A stretch of DNA of 64,000 nucleotides from Struthidea cinerea (Eukaryota; Chordata; Aves; Passeriformes; Corcoracidae), in the NCBI GenBank assembly GCA_013397865.1, contig VZTI01005203.1:1083678-1147677 (forward strand), written 5' to 3'. A program made the translations under genes and the position numbers. Shown here piece by piece: positions 36,171 to 47,858 of this stretch; the first letter of the stretch is position 1, and every line of letters begins with the position of its first letter. The notes below the pieces were generated by a model, which saw only the letters and a list, made by a program, of their open reading frames with translations, ran no database searches and was not told the origin of the DNA.

Positions 36171-39100
36171 CTGGAGGTGAAGAAATTAGTTCTTAAGAAA
36201 AATTGCAAAACATGCATCCATGCAAATGTATTTATCTTCCACTTATTTAAAAAAAGAAAAAAGCTTGCAAACAGAAGAAAAACATCCAGTAAATACCAAT
36301 TAAGAGAGTGCACCTGCACAGGTGGTGATGCAATGTTATCAGTGAGGCCAGGAGAACCTGGCAGCATGCACAGCTCTCCCAGGGACTATGAACACCAAAC
36401 CATTACCTGGGACAAACTGCCAGAGCTCTGCATGCTCAGCTGAGCATCTTTCACACACATTTAATCAACATCACCAATAAACAGTAGAATTATTCTCAGC
36501 CCTTTCCCATTATCACAGAGAATGTAAAGCAGAAGTTAGTAAGAGAAGTGAGACAAGGAAATATCTTCTTATGTACTGCAAGGGTTTGGCGGAGGGACCC
36601 TTCATGAACATACTGTTCCCCAGGTGAGATAGCAGCTAAGTTGCATGTCTGACAGGGAGATCGGTGGCAGCACATGTTGAACAGTGCACGTGTAGCAGAC
36701 TTTTCTTCCTTCAAGTTTCCAGCTCTATGGCATTTTCATTGGAAATGGAAAAGGAAGATTTCAGACACCTAAAGAAAATGCACTCACACTGTCTTAGCAC
36801 TTACTATATGTGATCAGTATTATTTTTCCTGTTTGTTTCTTGGTTCCAATGGCTTGTTCTACACTGATGATAATGGTTCATCTATAAGTAATATTCCACC
36901 TTCAGTTTTGATCTCCAGATTCAAGTTAAGACAAACCACAAAAGTAAATGGCTGTTGCAGTTGGATCAGTGCAATGAAAAGAAACTCCGCTTGACTTTTG
37001 TCTACATTTGTAATAAATCATCAGAGTATTAGATGGAAAAATCAGTATGGACAATAACAAAGCCAAGACAACCTAACTCCAATAGTGACAAGGAAATACT
37101 AAAGTAACTACATCAAAAAGTGCTACATTGCATCTAGAATACTAGGTTCAATTCTGAGTCAGATGAAAAAAGGAGCCAATAGGACAATTAGAGATGTGGA
37201 GGTTTACTTAGGAGAATGTGGCAGCTTGAGGATGAGTAGAGATAAACTGCTCTATAATTTTGCTATTGAAGTAAACTATGACATGCAAAGGGAAATACAG
37301 TGTCAACATACTGTGTCTATACACATTTAAGGTCTAACTAGAGGAACTTTTCTCACAGCTAGCAACATGATCTGAAAATGTCTTCCAGCAGGAAATGAGA
37401 TCTAAATGTTGAATTAAAAAACATAGGAAATTTGAAATAGAGCAAGGTTGACCTACATCAACCATTTGTTTTGGTTGTTTGCAATAACTGGGGTTTCACT
37501 TAGTGAAGTAATCTGTTTCATCTTCTCATCTAGAAAGTTATTTTGTAAACATCTACTTGAGAACATTGAGTGGAAAATCACAATCTTTTCTTCCTCAGCA
37601 ATGGCCCTTTCACTTCACTTGCCTGAAAAATACTTTCATTGCGATGTCAAAGTGTGTATTTTTCTTTCTTCTGCCCTGAAATATTACAGAAGGGCAGATA
37701 CTATAATCAGATGCAATACTTCATGAAACACACACTCCAGACAGCTATGAGACTTGAGGTCAAGTAAGTTCAGTTAACACAATCTCCTTTCTAATGTTCT
37801 GGAGTAAAGCAGTAGTGAGAACAGTGGGTCCTGAGCATTCCTAAGAATGAAACTTTTTTTATTCACCTACAGAACACTTCCACAAGCAATGTCTAGATTA
37901 TTTTTTCTCCACAGACTAATATTTATTTCCCAGATTTTAAAATTTTCTATGTTTATTAGACAACATTTAGCCTTTGGGTTAGTTCACAAAGGAGCATCAC
38001 TTTTATGCACTGCTGTCACCCATACACAACCTTTTTTTTTTACTTTATTTGGCCAGAAGCAAACATCATTTTTTCACATTTCAAGTGGTAGCAGATTGAG
38101 AAAATAAACAAACAAGTAATCCTTTAAATGGAGTTCATTACCCTAGGAAAATACTGCATTGAAGTTACCCTACCTTCCCAGGGATATCCAGATTCAACTG
38201 TATTTTTATTTCACTAGAGACCAGCAATCTGGAAAGCTGATGCTTGGCTGAAGCAGATGCTGAGAAGTAGATAATGGAGTTTCATAAATGGAATTTGTCC
38301 CTCCTCTTTCACAACATAATATTTTTAACCTAATTTTGCATATGAACAACTGGAAAGATAACATGACCTCAGTGGAATATCAAACATGGAAAAGAACACA
38401 GAGTCACTAACAGAAGAGACAGGGAACAAAATACTTGAGAAAGCAGCCTTCTGACGTGTGGTGGATAGTGATGTAGCCTCCAACTAATACTGGTTGCCAT
38501 GCATTGAAAGTGGGTGGATTTTAACAATTATTGTTATTATTATAACCATGTCTTGTATTGTTACCATGTCAAATCATCACCATGTTTCCAAATATGTCAT
38601 CCTCCCACGGTAAGATTCACCTCTTTTTCTCCCCTTTAGAGTTCAAATTAAACCACTCTCACTTCTACAGAACATCACTGCATGCTGCCACCACAAGGAA
38701 ACAGAGAAAGGCAGAGATATACCAGTCTCTGTGCCCAAGATAAATCCCATAAGAAGTGGTTGTAACAAACTATGGGATGCCTGCATAGGGATTCTAGTAA
38801 ATAATCTCAACTATCTGCTTTGTTGATAGCAATGTTTAGCCCTTCCCAACACTTTATTGTCTCAGAAACACCATTGATTAGCGATGCTTCTGTGTTATAA
38901 ATTATTATCCCTATGTATATTCCATATAGAATATTAATAAGTAATTCTGAACAGAGATGTAGCAAATCAGTTGAGGAGCTGGCAAAATCTCTGAAGGAGT
39001 TCCTGGCTCGCAGTTCCACACTCAGCTTAAAGGAGCACAATGCCCATTTTTACTCTTCATAAATTATCCACAAAATATCCCATCTTTCCTCTTCTCACAC

Positions 39101-39854
39101 ATTTCTTTCTCCTCTGGAGAAAGGACCCAGGAGAGCATCTAACTCATCTAACTCAGTGGGCACCAGAAAGGTATTTTTGCCAATAAATAACCAACAGGAA
39201 TACAAAGGACAACAGTTCTCTCCAGCAATGTGCTTCCAGGCAAAACTGCACTAGGCAGTGAAGTGGAACAGGAAGGAAAAAGTACAGTAAATCATCTTGG
39301 AAGTAACATTAGTTTCAATGCCAAAAACTGGCTGACTTCACATTTTTCTACATATTTTAATCTAGCACTGCATAAAGGCTTTGTGTAGTATAAACCACCC
39401 AATTTTAACTTCACGTGTATAGCTCATGCATCTTTGCGTGCAAAGTGACTCTCAAACAAGCTGCAAAATAAAACTGAGTTAGAAAGGTTGCTAAAAATAG
39501 TAATTTTCAAGCATTTGCAAAATTTGCAAGGTCTAATAGGTGTCAGTTTTGCCTCTGGGAACAGACAATTCAAACAAACAAAAACCACAAGCCCAAAAGG
39601 AAAACAATTGCAATAACTTGTTCAGGTTACATCTCTTGGTGCCTTACCTTTCTTGGAAATGTCAACCAGCTCCTGGAGGATTCGATGTCAAGGCCAGCAG
39701 AAGGCTCTATAAGTGACACAGTAAGTACCACTTGCCTTGATATTTAAGCATTGCCTCATGCCCTCTCAGCTGAACTGGGTATGGGCAGCCCAAGGACACA
39801 CTAAGTTGGCTCTCCCCATGTCACTGTTCACCTGATAAATGTGTTGTATTTTAC
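36171..39854 (-). other. SYNE1: SYNE1 intron 13 (3.7 kb)
   Basis: No exon, LINE or LTR was recognised in this AT-rich intron. Only short homopolymer runs are present. Confidence 0.7.
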
Positions 39855-40017
39855 CTGCTGTTCATTTAGCTTCCTTTGTATCTCCTCAGAGTCACAAGTT
39901 TCATAGACGATAGGTTTGGACAGCTCTGACTCAATGTGGGCAAGCCAAGATCTCAGGCTACTCATGTTTTTATCCAGCTGCTGCACTGCAACAAGGGTTT
40001 CCTTCAACTTCTTTACC
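39855..40017 (-). CDS. SYNE1: SYNE1 exon 13: first exon shared by long and alpha2 forms
   Basis: One base plus 54 codons (residues 657-711) begin VKKLKETLVAVQQLDKNMSS then LRSWLAHIESELSKPIVYE. It accepts splicing from exon 12 and, by phase and known isoform structure, from the alpha2 first exon at 44301, since both donate the AG of the same Arg codon. The acceptor is CTTTACAG and the donor CAG|GTAAAA. Confidence 0.97.
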
Positions 40018-40302
40018 CTGTAAAGAAAAAGAAATGGCAGTATTAAGTACACTCTGAAAAAAAATTTTTCACAGCATGTGTTTCAGGAAGTTACCAGAGA
40101 AACTTCACTTCGATGGCAAGTTCTGTTGTAAAGTCTTCCTTTATTATGTAACAGAAGGATATTATATGTGCATGGAGTCCTGCACTCATAGCTGCTGGTT
40201 GAGAAACACTGAGTGCTTACTAATAACACACAACATTTTCAAAGCTTCTGAACCTTTACCAGTTGACTTTAATATTTGTTAAGAAAAGTTTTCTGGTTTC
40301 TT

Positions 40303-40443
40303 TTTTTTTTTTTTTGTTGTTGTTGTTGTNNNNNNNNNNNNNNNNNNNNNNNNNNNNNNNNNNNNNNNNNNNNNNNNNNNNNNNNNNNNNNNNNNNNNTT
40401 TTTTAATTTTTTTTTTTTTTTTATTTTTTTTATTTTTGTTTTT
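40303..40443. repeat. T-rich low-complexity tract around an assembly gap
   Basis: A T run and (TTG)n lie to the left of 69 N (40330-40398), and long T runs interrupted by A lie to the right. The gap lies within the low-complexity tract, which is a common cause of assembly breaks. The true length is unknown. Frames spanning the N run are meaningless. Confidence 0.95.
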
Positions 40444-40617
40444 AATGAGCTCACACACGTCAAACCCCCAAAACAATCTAAAGTAATTCAGTTGTGTATT
40501 TGACTGATAGAGGACAACTGTTCTTCTTAGAGTACAAATAACGTATCCAAGTACTGGTGGGAGAGTGCATTGAGTGAACAGGCCTTTTTCACACCCATGA
40601 AAACACTGAAGTACGTA

Positions 40618-40806
40618 TCACAAAAGATTTGGGTTGGAAGCGATCTTCTACAGTTATCCAGTCCAGCTGCTCTGCAATGAGCAGGGACAGCTTCAACTAG
40701 ATCAGGTTGTTTAGAGCCCCATCCAGCCTAAACCTTGAACATTCCTACGGATGGGGCACCATCTGGGCAACCTCTCTGGGCAACCTGTTCCAGGGTGAAG
40801 ACTTGT
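40618..40806 (-). mobile_element. CR1 LINE fragment (3' end)
   Basis: The + strand shows the reverse complement of a CR1 3' end. GATTTGGGTTGGAAG is followed by a GAGCAGGGACA block, then GATCAGGTTG, GAGCCCCATCCAGCC, GATGGGGCACC and CTCTCTGGGCAACCTGTTCC. A short local duplication of the CTGGGCAACCT word is visible near 40765-40790. It is 5' truncated and sits in SYNE1 intron 12 in the same direction as the gene. Confidence 0.92.
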
Positions 40807-41012
40807 CCTGGAATAAATAAGTTTCAGAGCAAGAAGTCCAGCTGAGAACTTGGGGAGAATCCCAAGGACTGCTTTAAGTTGGTCTTATCAGACTATTTTA
40901 GGTTTAAACTGATGAAATTAGAATGGAACTGCATAGTGATTTCTAACTAGTACTTTTCTTGGAATCCTGACCCTGGAAGACCAATGATCAGGAAAAACTA
41001 AACAGATTTCCA

Positions 41013-41060
41013 TTTGTTTGTTTGTGTTTTTTTTGTTTGTTTGTTTGTTTTTTTTTTTTT
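41013..41060. repeat. (GTTT)n and poly-T microsatellite
   Basis: Two GTTT runs are separated by T8 and followed by a long T run. This is simple repeat DNA inside SYNE1 intron 12. Confidence 0.9.
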
Positions 41061-44000
41061 AATCAAGAGAGCATTAGGCTTAGAGGGTAAATAAATTCAA
41101 CTAAACTTTCATCCTATCTCAATAATTTTTCCTTCAATCTGTTTGAACTGCAAAATTGTCCTTCATTAATTATCTCCTTCCTATCCCCATGTTTCATAAT
41201 ATACATTATTAGTGGATTCTAATTTTTTTTCTAAGCTCTTTTTCCCTGTTTGTGTGGTACCAAAAATAATCTTGAGTAATGTTCCCTTTTATGCTCCTAT
41301 AGCTCTTCTACTTAAGTGTTTCAATATCAGAAAGGTTTAAAAGATGTGCGTGGTTGGGAACAGACTGACTAAATTGGGTTGAAAAATACGAGATTGCCAG
41401 ATTTGTTAAAGAAACAAAATGCCATCTGACTATCCTATAATTTGAAACAAGCAATTCACATTTTTTTCCACAATACTAACCAGCAAATTTATCAAGTGTT
41501 TCCATATTGAAAGCAGTAGCTGCAGCTGACCATTAAGAAAATCACAGAGATATTAATGTAATCCTAAAAAAATTAAAGTTAAATCTTTCCAATTTTCATC
41601 TCTTTATAGCCCTCACTTAGGCTCACAGATGGTTAAACTGTGGTTTTTTTTATTGCTAAAACCCCTGAAGAACAGTTCAAATACAGCTTCCTTGCCGGAG
41701 TCTCATGACCAACAGCTGTAGGGTTGCAATCTGAAAAAAAACCCACCTGGTACCTGGAAAATATGGGCAATCTGAAAATCTGTCTACAATGGGACTGAAG
41801 TCAACACAATTATGCTGAAAGACTGCCTCAGTCCCCGTCATGAGGCTATCTCAAAACACAGCTATGTATTTAGGCTTGGGGAGATGGCAGGAGAACACCC
41901 ACTCTCTGAGGGCACCATCTCCTTGTCACCTATGGTTCTACATACAGCGTTTTGTGGGTCTGAAACGACTGAAACTTGCTCATAGTGTGACCAAGAATCA
42001 CCCTTCTGGAAGGCACATGCAGCTTCTCAATCTCTAACATATTTAAAAGGAGTGAAATCCTGCCCATTTTCTGCTTATATTTTCAATACTCAATGCTACT
42101 GATCTTTTGCAGGCCTGCTGGAGTGGGAAAGGGAACAATGAGTCATGTCAGCCCTGTGGAGAAGCAATGTCACTTGATCATCTGCAACACCAAACTGTGG
42201 ACCAGGATTTTTTTGTTTGCAATTGTGTGGTACTCTAATCTCTGTGCTGGATTTTCATTTACATTTTGCCTGCAACAACTATAAAGGATCCATCACTTAG
42301 AAAGTGTCCTCTGCCTCAGGCAAACTTCAAAGGAGTACATCCCTGCCAGAGCATAAAAAATAGTCCGGGCCAACTACCGCTATTTTCAGTCACATGATCT
42401 AAGTTGCCCCAGAGAGGGGAAGAAAAACAGCATGACATACCAAACCCAAACCCTACAACTTCCTTCCTGTTCCCCCACTACATCTACCTCTAACACTGTT
42501 CTTCTTTTTTTGTACTGAGTTTAACACAACAGGTTCCTTGCCCATGGTACAAATAGAAACAAATAAACAAGTGCTTATTGGAGTCTGCTGGGATTACTTT
42601 TATTTTGACTGAACTGCAGTACAGTGTTGTGCCTCCAGCTACTCTGAAAACATATCCGTGATCAAATAATAGATGCAATCCATCATGTCTGAGAGCTTTC
42701 CTTCTGAATTTCAGCAAGCAAAGTTGCCTATGCTCTAAAAGCTCTGCTTAAGAGACAAAGGTCAAATTCTAGATCAAGCATGTGGGATCCCTGGCCAAGA
42801 TGTTTTGAGATTTCACTTGCAAGATTATGTTTAAAATGTTAATTATTCCAATAATCATTTCATGCTTTTGTTGCAGCACTAGGCAGCACAGTAACTGCAT
42901 GTGTTACTGGGAAAGACTTGATATAACTTCTCTCCTTGATAAAGAAAATCCTGGACTGAAATCATAGGGTTGGAACCATTACACAGTTGGCTTAAAGGTT
43001 TTTTTTCATAAAACACACTCCCCAGTCTTGTTACATTTTAAAAATACCTAAGACTCTCAGAAAGGAAAATACTGCAGAATTCAATTGTTTTTATGGTTTA
43101 CTGATGAAAAATCATCTAACAATTTGAATGGGCTTATGATACTTATGTTTCCATGTTCCAATTAATGTGCCTCAATTTCCCCAAGAAAGCAATAACTTTA
43201 GATTGTCTATTAATAATGTCAGTGGGAGAACAACTTGGAGCTAAAATTAAGCACAGATACATTTAATTCAACTAGTCCTAAAGTGGAAAACCTTAGATTC
43301 CACTTAAATCTAAACAGGAACAACCCTGTAAGTATATAAAAATGCATCATATAGAAGTCATAGCTACTGCATTAGTCATTTAGACAGCTGCTTACTAATA
43401 TTAAACTTTAAAAGCAGCATGAAAAAACTCAGTAAGAGCATGCTGGCTAAGTCTGTACAATAGACAGCAGAAAGCAGAAAAGGTATTTTTTAAAAAAAAA
43501 ATCTACTTGGAATAGAAGACAAAGTTTTAAGAAACACTCTTTCAAATAGTGAAAAATGTTGCACTACTAAAATCAGCTTTGAAAAGATCAGTTCAAAAAG
43601 AATCTTTTTCTGAATAAAAAGAATTTATTTTCCAAAGTACAGTAGTACTGTGCAGTAGGACACCAGTAAAGCCAGTTGTATTTACTACTCCTATCAGTTT
43701 GCTCTTTCAAAGACTGAATTTCTAGAATTCTGAACAACAGCTAAATTTCTAGAAAAGAAAACGTGAAAAGGGAAAAAGAGAAGCTGAATTAAAAATCCAA
43801 GATTATGGAGGCTGAGTTCAAGTATTACATGCAGTTACAAAACAGTTGTTAATATGAACAGACAGACAGGCTTTGATAAGTTAAGTCTGAAGTACTTTCT
43901 TTACAGCTTCTTTCCTTCTCTGCCATTTGCTTGCAGTCATGCCCCTTTGATGACACAAACACCAAGCAGACAGATACAGTCTGTTTATTCTCATGTGTAT

Positions 44001-44300
44001 ACATGCTCTCGTATTTAAAAACAGCAGTAAAATCAGTCCACAGTTTCTCTCAGACAGCTAAGACGTTTTACTAGTTCTAAGTCATCATCACTATCAAAAA
44101 ATTATTCCAGGATCCAAAGGTACTAGCTGTAAAACAAAGTATGCTGTTATCACTGTCAACTGTTTTTAAACTGAGCCGAAAACAGTAATTTCTAGCTACA
44201 GTACTGATTTCTACATATTAATATTTCAGTTAGTTTCCCAGCAAGCCAAGACTTCAGAAAGAATAGTATCAATCAAAAGCAAACAAAAATAGCTGCCTGC

Positions 44301-44392
44301 CTTGTGATATCACAGTTACAGTCTGGGAGGTCTGAATCCACACTGCTGTCCTCCGCCATCCTCACAGCATGCAAGTCTTCCACCACAACCAT
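44301..44392 (-). CDS. SYNE1: SYNE1 alternative first exon, nesprin-1alpha2 start
   Basis: From ATG at 44392 the frame reads 30 codons, MVVVEDLHAVRMAEDSSVDS then DLPDCNCDIT, plus AG. As I recall it, the unique N-terminus of human nesprin-1alpha2 has the same length and nearly the same residues (MVVAEDLHAL...DLPDCNCDVTR) and joins directly to exon 13 (VKKLKET). Phase agrees here: AG plus G of exon 13 gives Arg. The resulting protein would be about 973 residues with DV23. Nesprin-1alpha2 is the striated-muscle form that recruits microtubule-organising proteins and kinesin to the nuclear envelope. The donor is AG|GCAGGC, not GT. The 5' UTR and transcription start are not defined. Confidence 0.9.
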
Positions 44393-44640
44393 GAAATTTT
44401 CCAGTATTAAAAAGAAGAACTTCCACTCCCAAAGCCTGCAAACACTGTTCTTTTGGCGGGGGGAGGCAAGGGGACACACTTTGCTGGGGAGTACTGTACA
44501 GAAAACGTTTCACAGCAAACAAATGTTACCAGCCGTTGCTTGATAACATGACACTGGATGGTGACAAGTGGTCATGTTTCTAAATAAAACCTGCATTCAT
44601 CAACATGTGCCAGATTTGATCTCCAGGAATGTGGACTGTG
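44393..44640 (-). promoter_or_regulatory. SYNE1: Candidate internal promoter of nesprin-1alpha2
   Basis: An alternative first exon needs a promoter just upstream (higher coordinates). The stretch contains an E-box CATGTG (44604-44609), an E-box CAAGTG (44565-44570), a GGAATG TEAD/MCAT-type site (44626-44631), a TGATAA GATA-type site (44541-44546) and a G-rich Sp1-like block (44455-44463). Such short motifs also occur by chance, so only the location is well supported and the individual sites are suggestions. Confidence 0.4.
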
Positions 44641-46756
44641 AGTGGTAAGGGAAAGGATGAAAACACATACAGAGCCTTCTTTGCAAAGCCTGAGCAGTTG
44701 CAGCAGTAGCACTGTTTCCTGGCTGTAAACAATGGCAACTTGTTTTTCAAGAGGCTGACATATCAGAAAAATTAATCTGAAAGGATTAAAAGGTTCTAGA
44801 AGGGAAGAAATGGAAGTCTCTGATGCAGAGACACAACCACCTCCCTGCAGCTGTCACTTCTGTACTTACAGACCTCCTCTGAATGGAGAGGCAATTAAAA
44901 GGAATGGGCTAGGGAACAGAATGTGACAAACAAGGATGCTTTTACAGGTGACTGGAGAAGTTTCACCACACAGTATAAAAATCAACAGGTAAAGATTCAG
45001 ACTGGACATGCATTACCATAGTCTATTACTAAAGCATTTTCACACAGCACTTTCTAATAGTTCACAGCTCTAGGAAACAAACCACTGAGAAAAATGCTCC
45101 AGACAAGGGATTACTGTAGCATTGCAGAAAAGTCTGCAGGCTCCAATAATTTATTAATACTGTCAGGCATCCAGAACGTGAAAAGATGTCTTTTATTCTC
45201 AATACCAGGACAACTAATCTGCCTTTACTAGCTGAATGAAGCCAAAACCATGTTATAGGATACATTCCAAATTCCAAAATATCTTCACAGGAACACATGT
45301 CAATATATAAGAACATATTCTAAAGGGCCTCTGGGGTCTTCTAAAAATTATCTTGGGGGATGCCAACCCTTTTGTCCATTGGTAATTAGACATAAATACA
45401 AGCATTTTGTACATACATTAATTAATCAACAGCTTAAGTTTTATTGATTTCCAGCCTAAGATACAGTTGAACTTGCTTTTCATAGCCTAGCATCACACCT
45501 TTCCAAAATTTATTTCCAAACTTCAGCAAATTTGCAGAGTTTTTTTCACTTCAGTGAGCACTGGAAAGTAAAGAGTTGTACGTTTAATTGCATACAATAA
45601 TGCTGAGCGTGCCAGTTGAGAAGGGTACGTTGAAATGATCTGGAAATAGAAGTAGGTAATATTTTACATACACTAGTTCAGAACTAGGACTCGACACTTC
45701 ATGATAACAGAATGAGAGGGTTTAAGTGTATAATATTGCATCTTACGTCTCCCTACCCAAGAATGATATAAAATCCTAAACGCTCACCTCTCCTATAGTG
45801 GGGACTAATCTGTAATACTGAATAGACAAGATAGATAATTTAAAGATGTGTTTTGCAATTTCTGAATGCAATCCCCTTTTGCTAGAAACTTCCCGAAGGT
45901 ATTATTTGACCATTTCTCTGAGTAAGCATTTGAAAAGAATAACATAAAAATATATCAAATAAACTTTAATTTCAACAACTGGTGATGTATCACATCCTCT
46001 GAAACCAAGCAGGCTCCTTGACGGTAATGCAACACTTCCTGACTTAATTGTTCTGTAAGAAATATATGGTGTTCATTACTTTAAAATGAACTACTATTAA
46101 AGGAGCTGGAGCCACTGGAATGCTTGTCTTTACATAAAATTTACTGCTCCCATGATAACAGATTTCAGAGCAAGAATGCAGTAAAATCATATGAAAAAAG
46201 AACACACAAAAAAAGACGATGAAACTAAACAAACCCTTTTGCTACTAACAGGACTAAAGTATTACTAATGCATATGTTCTTACATCAAAGAAATGTGAAT
46301 TATAAAGTATATGAGCTATTTATGCAATTCATGAAGTGCAAAATTTTGAGAAAATTATTGCTGGTAATGGAAGAGAGGCTGTAGCACAGCTCAACAGAAA
46401 GTGTTGAAACAAGTAAATCAAATTTTCTTTACATATAAAACAACAATCCTGTATTTTTTTAAGTTCTGAAAATTGCTGTTATACTTTTGACCTTGAATAA
46501 AAGGAGTCTTTAAGCCCAGTGTGCATACATCTACCTGCGGTTACTCTTCTCCATCCGTGAAAAAAATGATCTGGCAGGAAACTTAAGACTTAGTTTTGGA
46601 CCTGCTTTTCTTGAAATCCAAAACTACAAAGGCACTGTTTTGATTCCTCTGTAAAGAAATTTTTAGAAAAACTACACTTGCATCCAGTTTTAAGCACCAT
46701 GTAGAGTAAGATGGTACTAGAGCAAGGCTCACTAAACCTGACTGTAACTGATCCTA

Positions 46757-46875
46757 TATTGTAGAAACATAGAATTGTTACGTTTGGAAAGGAGCTTTAA
46801 GATTAAGTCCAACTGTTAACCTTCCACCATCACCATATTATCATAACGAAGCTTTTAAATGACTCTTGAAGAAAT
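46757..46875 (-). mobile_element. Short CR1-type LINE fragment
   Basis: AGAAACATAGAATTGTTACG then TTTGGAAAGGAGCTTTAAGA and TTAAGTCCAACTGTTAACC resemble the reverse complement of a common bird CR1 3' end, in which GTTAAGGTTGGAAAAGACCT and AAGTCCAACC occur in this order. The copy is old and diverged and its right edge is uncertain. Confidence 0.65.
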
Positions 46876-47055
46876 GTTGTCCTGTACCATAAAGTAAAAC
46901 AGGAAAGTGAATTTCACAGAAATGTGTTGATGTTTAAGGATTAATTTATTTCAGAATATATGATGAAAAGGCAGACAATAAAGGATTTTAAATGCATGAC
47001 ATCCAGCATATTAATTTGTCCCACTTAAAACTTAGAAACAAAAGAACTGTCTTAC

Positions 47056-47222
47056 CTGGCTGCAATAAGATCTAGAAGATGCTGCCACCTGTCATTGATC
47101 TTGCCAAGTTTGTACTCAATCTCTGATGCCTTACTCTCATGGCTGGCTTTAGCAAGTCTCTCTCCCATTTGCTGAAGCTGGATTTTGTTCTTCTGGGCTA
47201 CAGCAATTTCCTCTTGATAATC
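47056..47222 (-). CDS. SYNE1: SYNE1 exon 12: spectrin repeat segment
   Basis: The 55 codons plus two bases (residues 602-657) begin DYQEEIAVAQKNKIQLQQMG. They end GKINDRWQHLLDLIAA plus AG, with the helix-C Trp. The donor AG|GTAAGA leads into the 7 kb intron that contains the alpha2 start. Confidence 0.96.
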
Positions 47223-47699
47223 CTAGACAGTAAAGAGCGATCAGAAGACAGGGTACTTATTCTAAATATACTCTACTCTACACTACTAAAGGAATGGTGC
47301 AAAAACATAAGTGAATGTTGTTTTTTTAGTTGATTGGTACAGTGGAGTGAAAAACTCATATATTTGATGGATAAAGAAAAAAAAAACTACCAGAAGAATA
47401 AAAAAAACCCACCCAACACAACCCAAACCACAATGCTTTCTATAAATATGTCTGCTATAGCTCAACTCATTACAGGCAATTCTGATTGGACACTTAGCTA
47501 AAGCATTCAGATGCCTCTGACTTTGCATTCACTTAATTTTCTGGTATTCTGGGAGGTCCTATTTCAAGAAAGATGGGAAAACGCTCCACAGCAAGAGAAC
47601 ACAAACACCAGAACATATCAGGGTAAGGTAAAACCTTAATTTCAGCCAATTCATGAACAAGCAAACAGTTACGTAAGAGTATGTAAGTGTACACTATAC

Positions 47700-47858
47700 C
47701 TTTTTAAGTTTCTCAATCATTTCTTCTATGAGGATGTCACCATTTTGAGACACCTTACTTTCCATCTGCGTCAGCCATTCACAGAGCTCCTTGTTCTTCT
47801 CACTGAAGACAGCCCACTCATTCAGTCTCTCACTAACTTGTTGTCGACGCAAGGAGAC
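47700..47858 (-). CDS. SYNE1: SYNE1 exon 11: spectrin repeat segment
   Basis: The 53 codons (residues 549-601) begin VSLRRQQVSERLNEWAVFSE and include KNKELCEWLTQMES. The acceptor (GGTTTAAG) has a poor pyrimidine tract. The preceding intron has a GC donor, so the intron is unusual at both ends. The exon's own donor is AAG|GTATAG. Confidence 0.96.

Larger units (their letters stand above)
40018..47055 (-). other. SYNE1: SYNE1 intron 12 (7 kb) with alpha2 first exon
   Basis: This is the longest intron in the window. It holds the alternative alpha2 first exon (44301-44392), two CR1 fragments (40618-40806 and 46757-46875), T-rich low-complexity DNA around a 69-base gap (40303-40443) and a GTTT repeat (41013-41060). 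A large intron with an internal promoter fits the known isoform layout of SYNE1. Confidence 0.85.

Noticed and set aside
40269..40503. Three frames spanning the N gap
   Set aside because: They translate undefined bases and T/A runs.
42957..42990. Possible tiny CR1 3' end (ATCATAGGGTTGGAACC)
   Set aside because: Only about 17 bases resemble CR1 and nothing around them continues the match.
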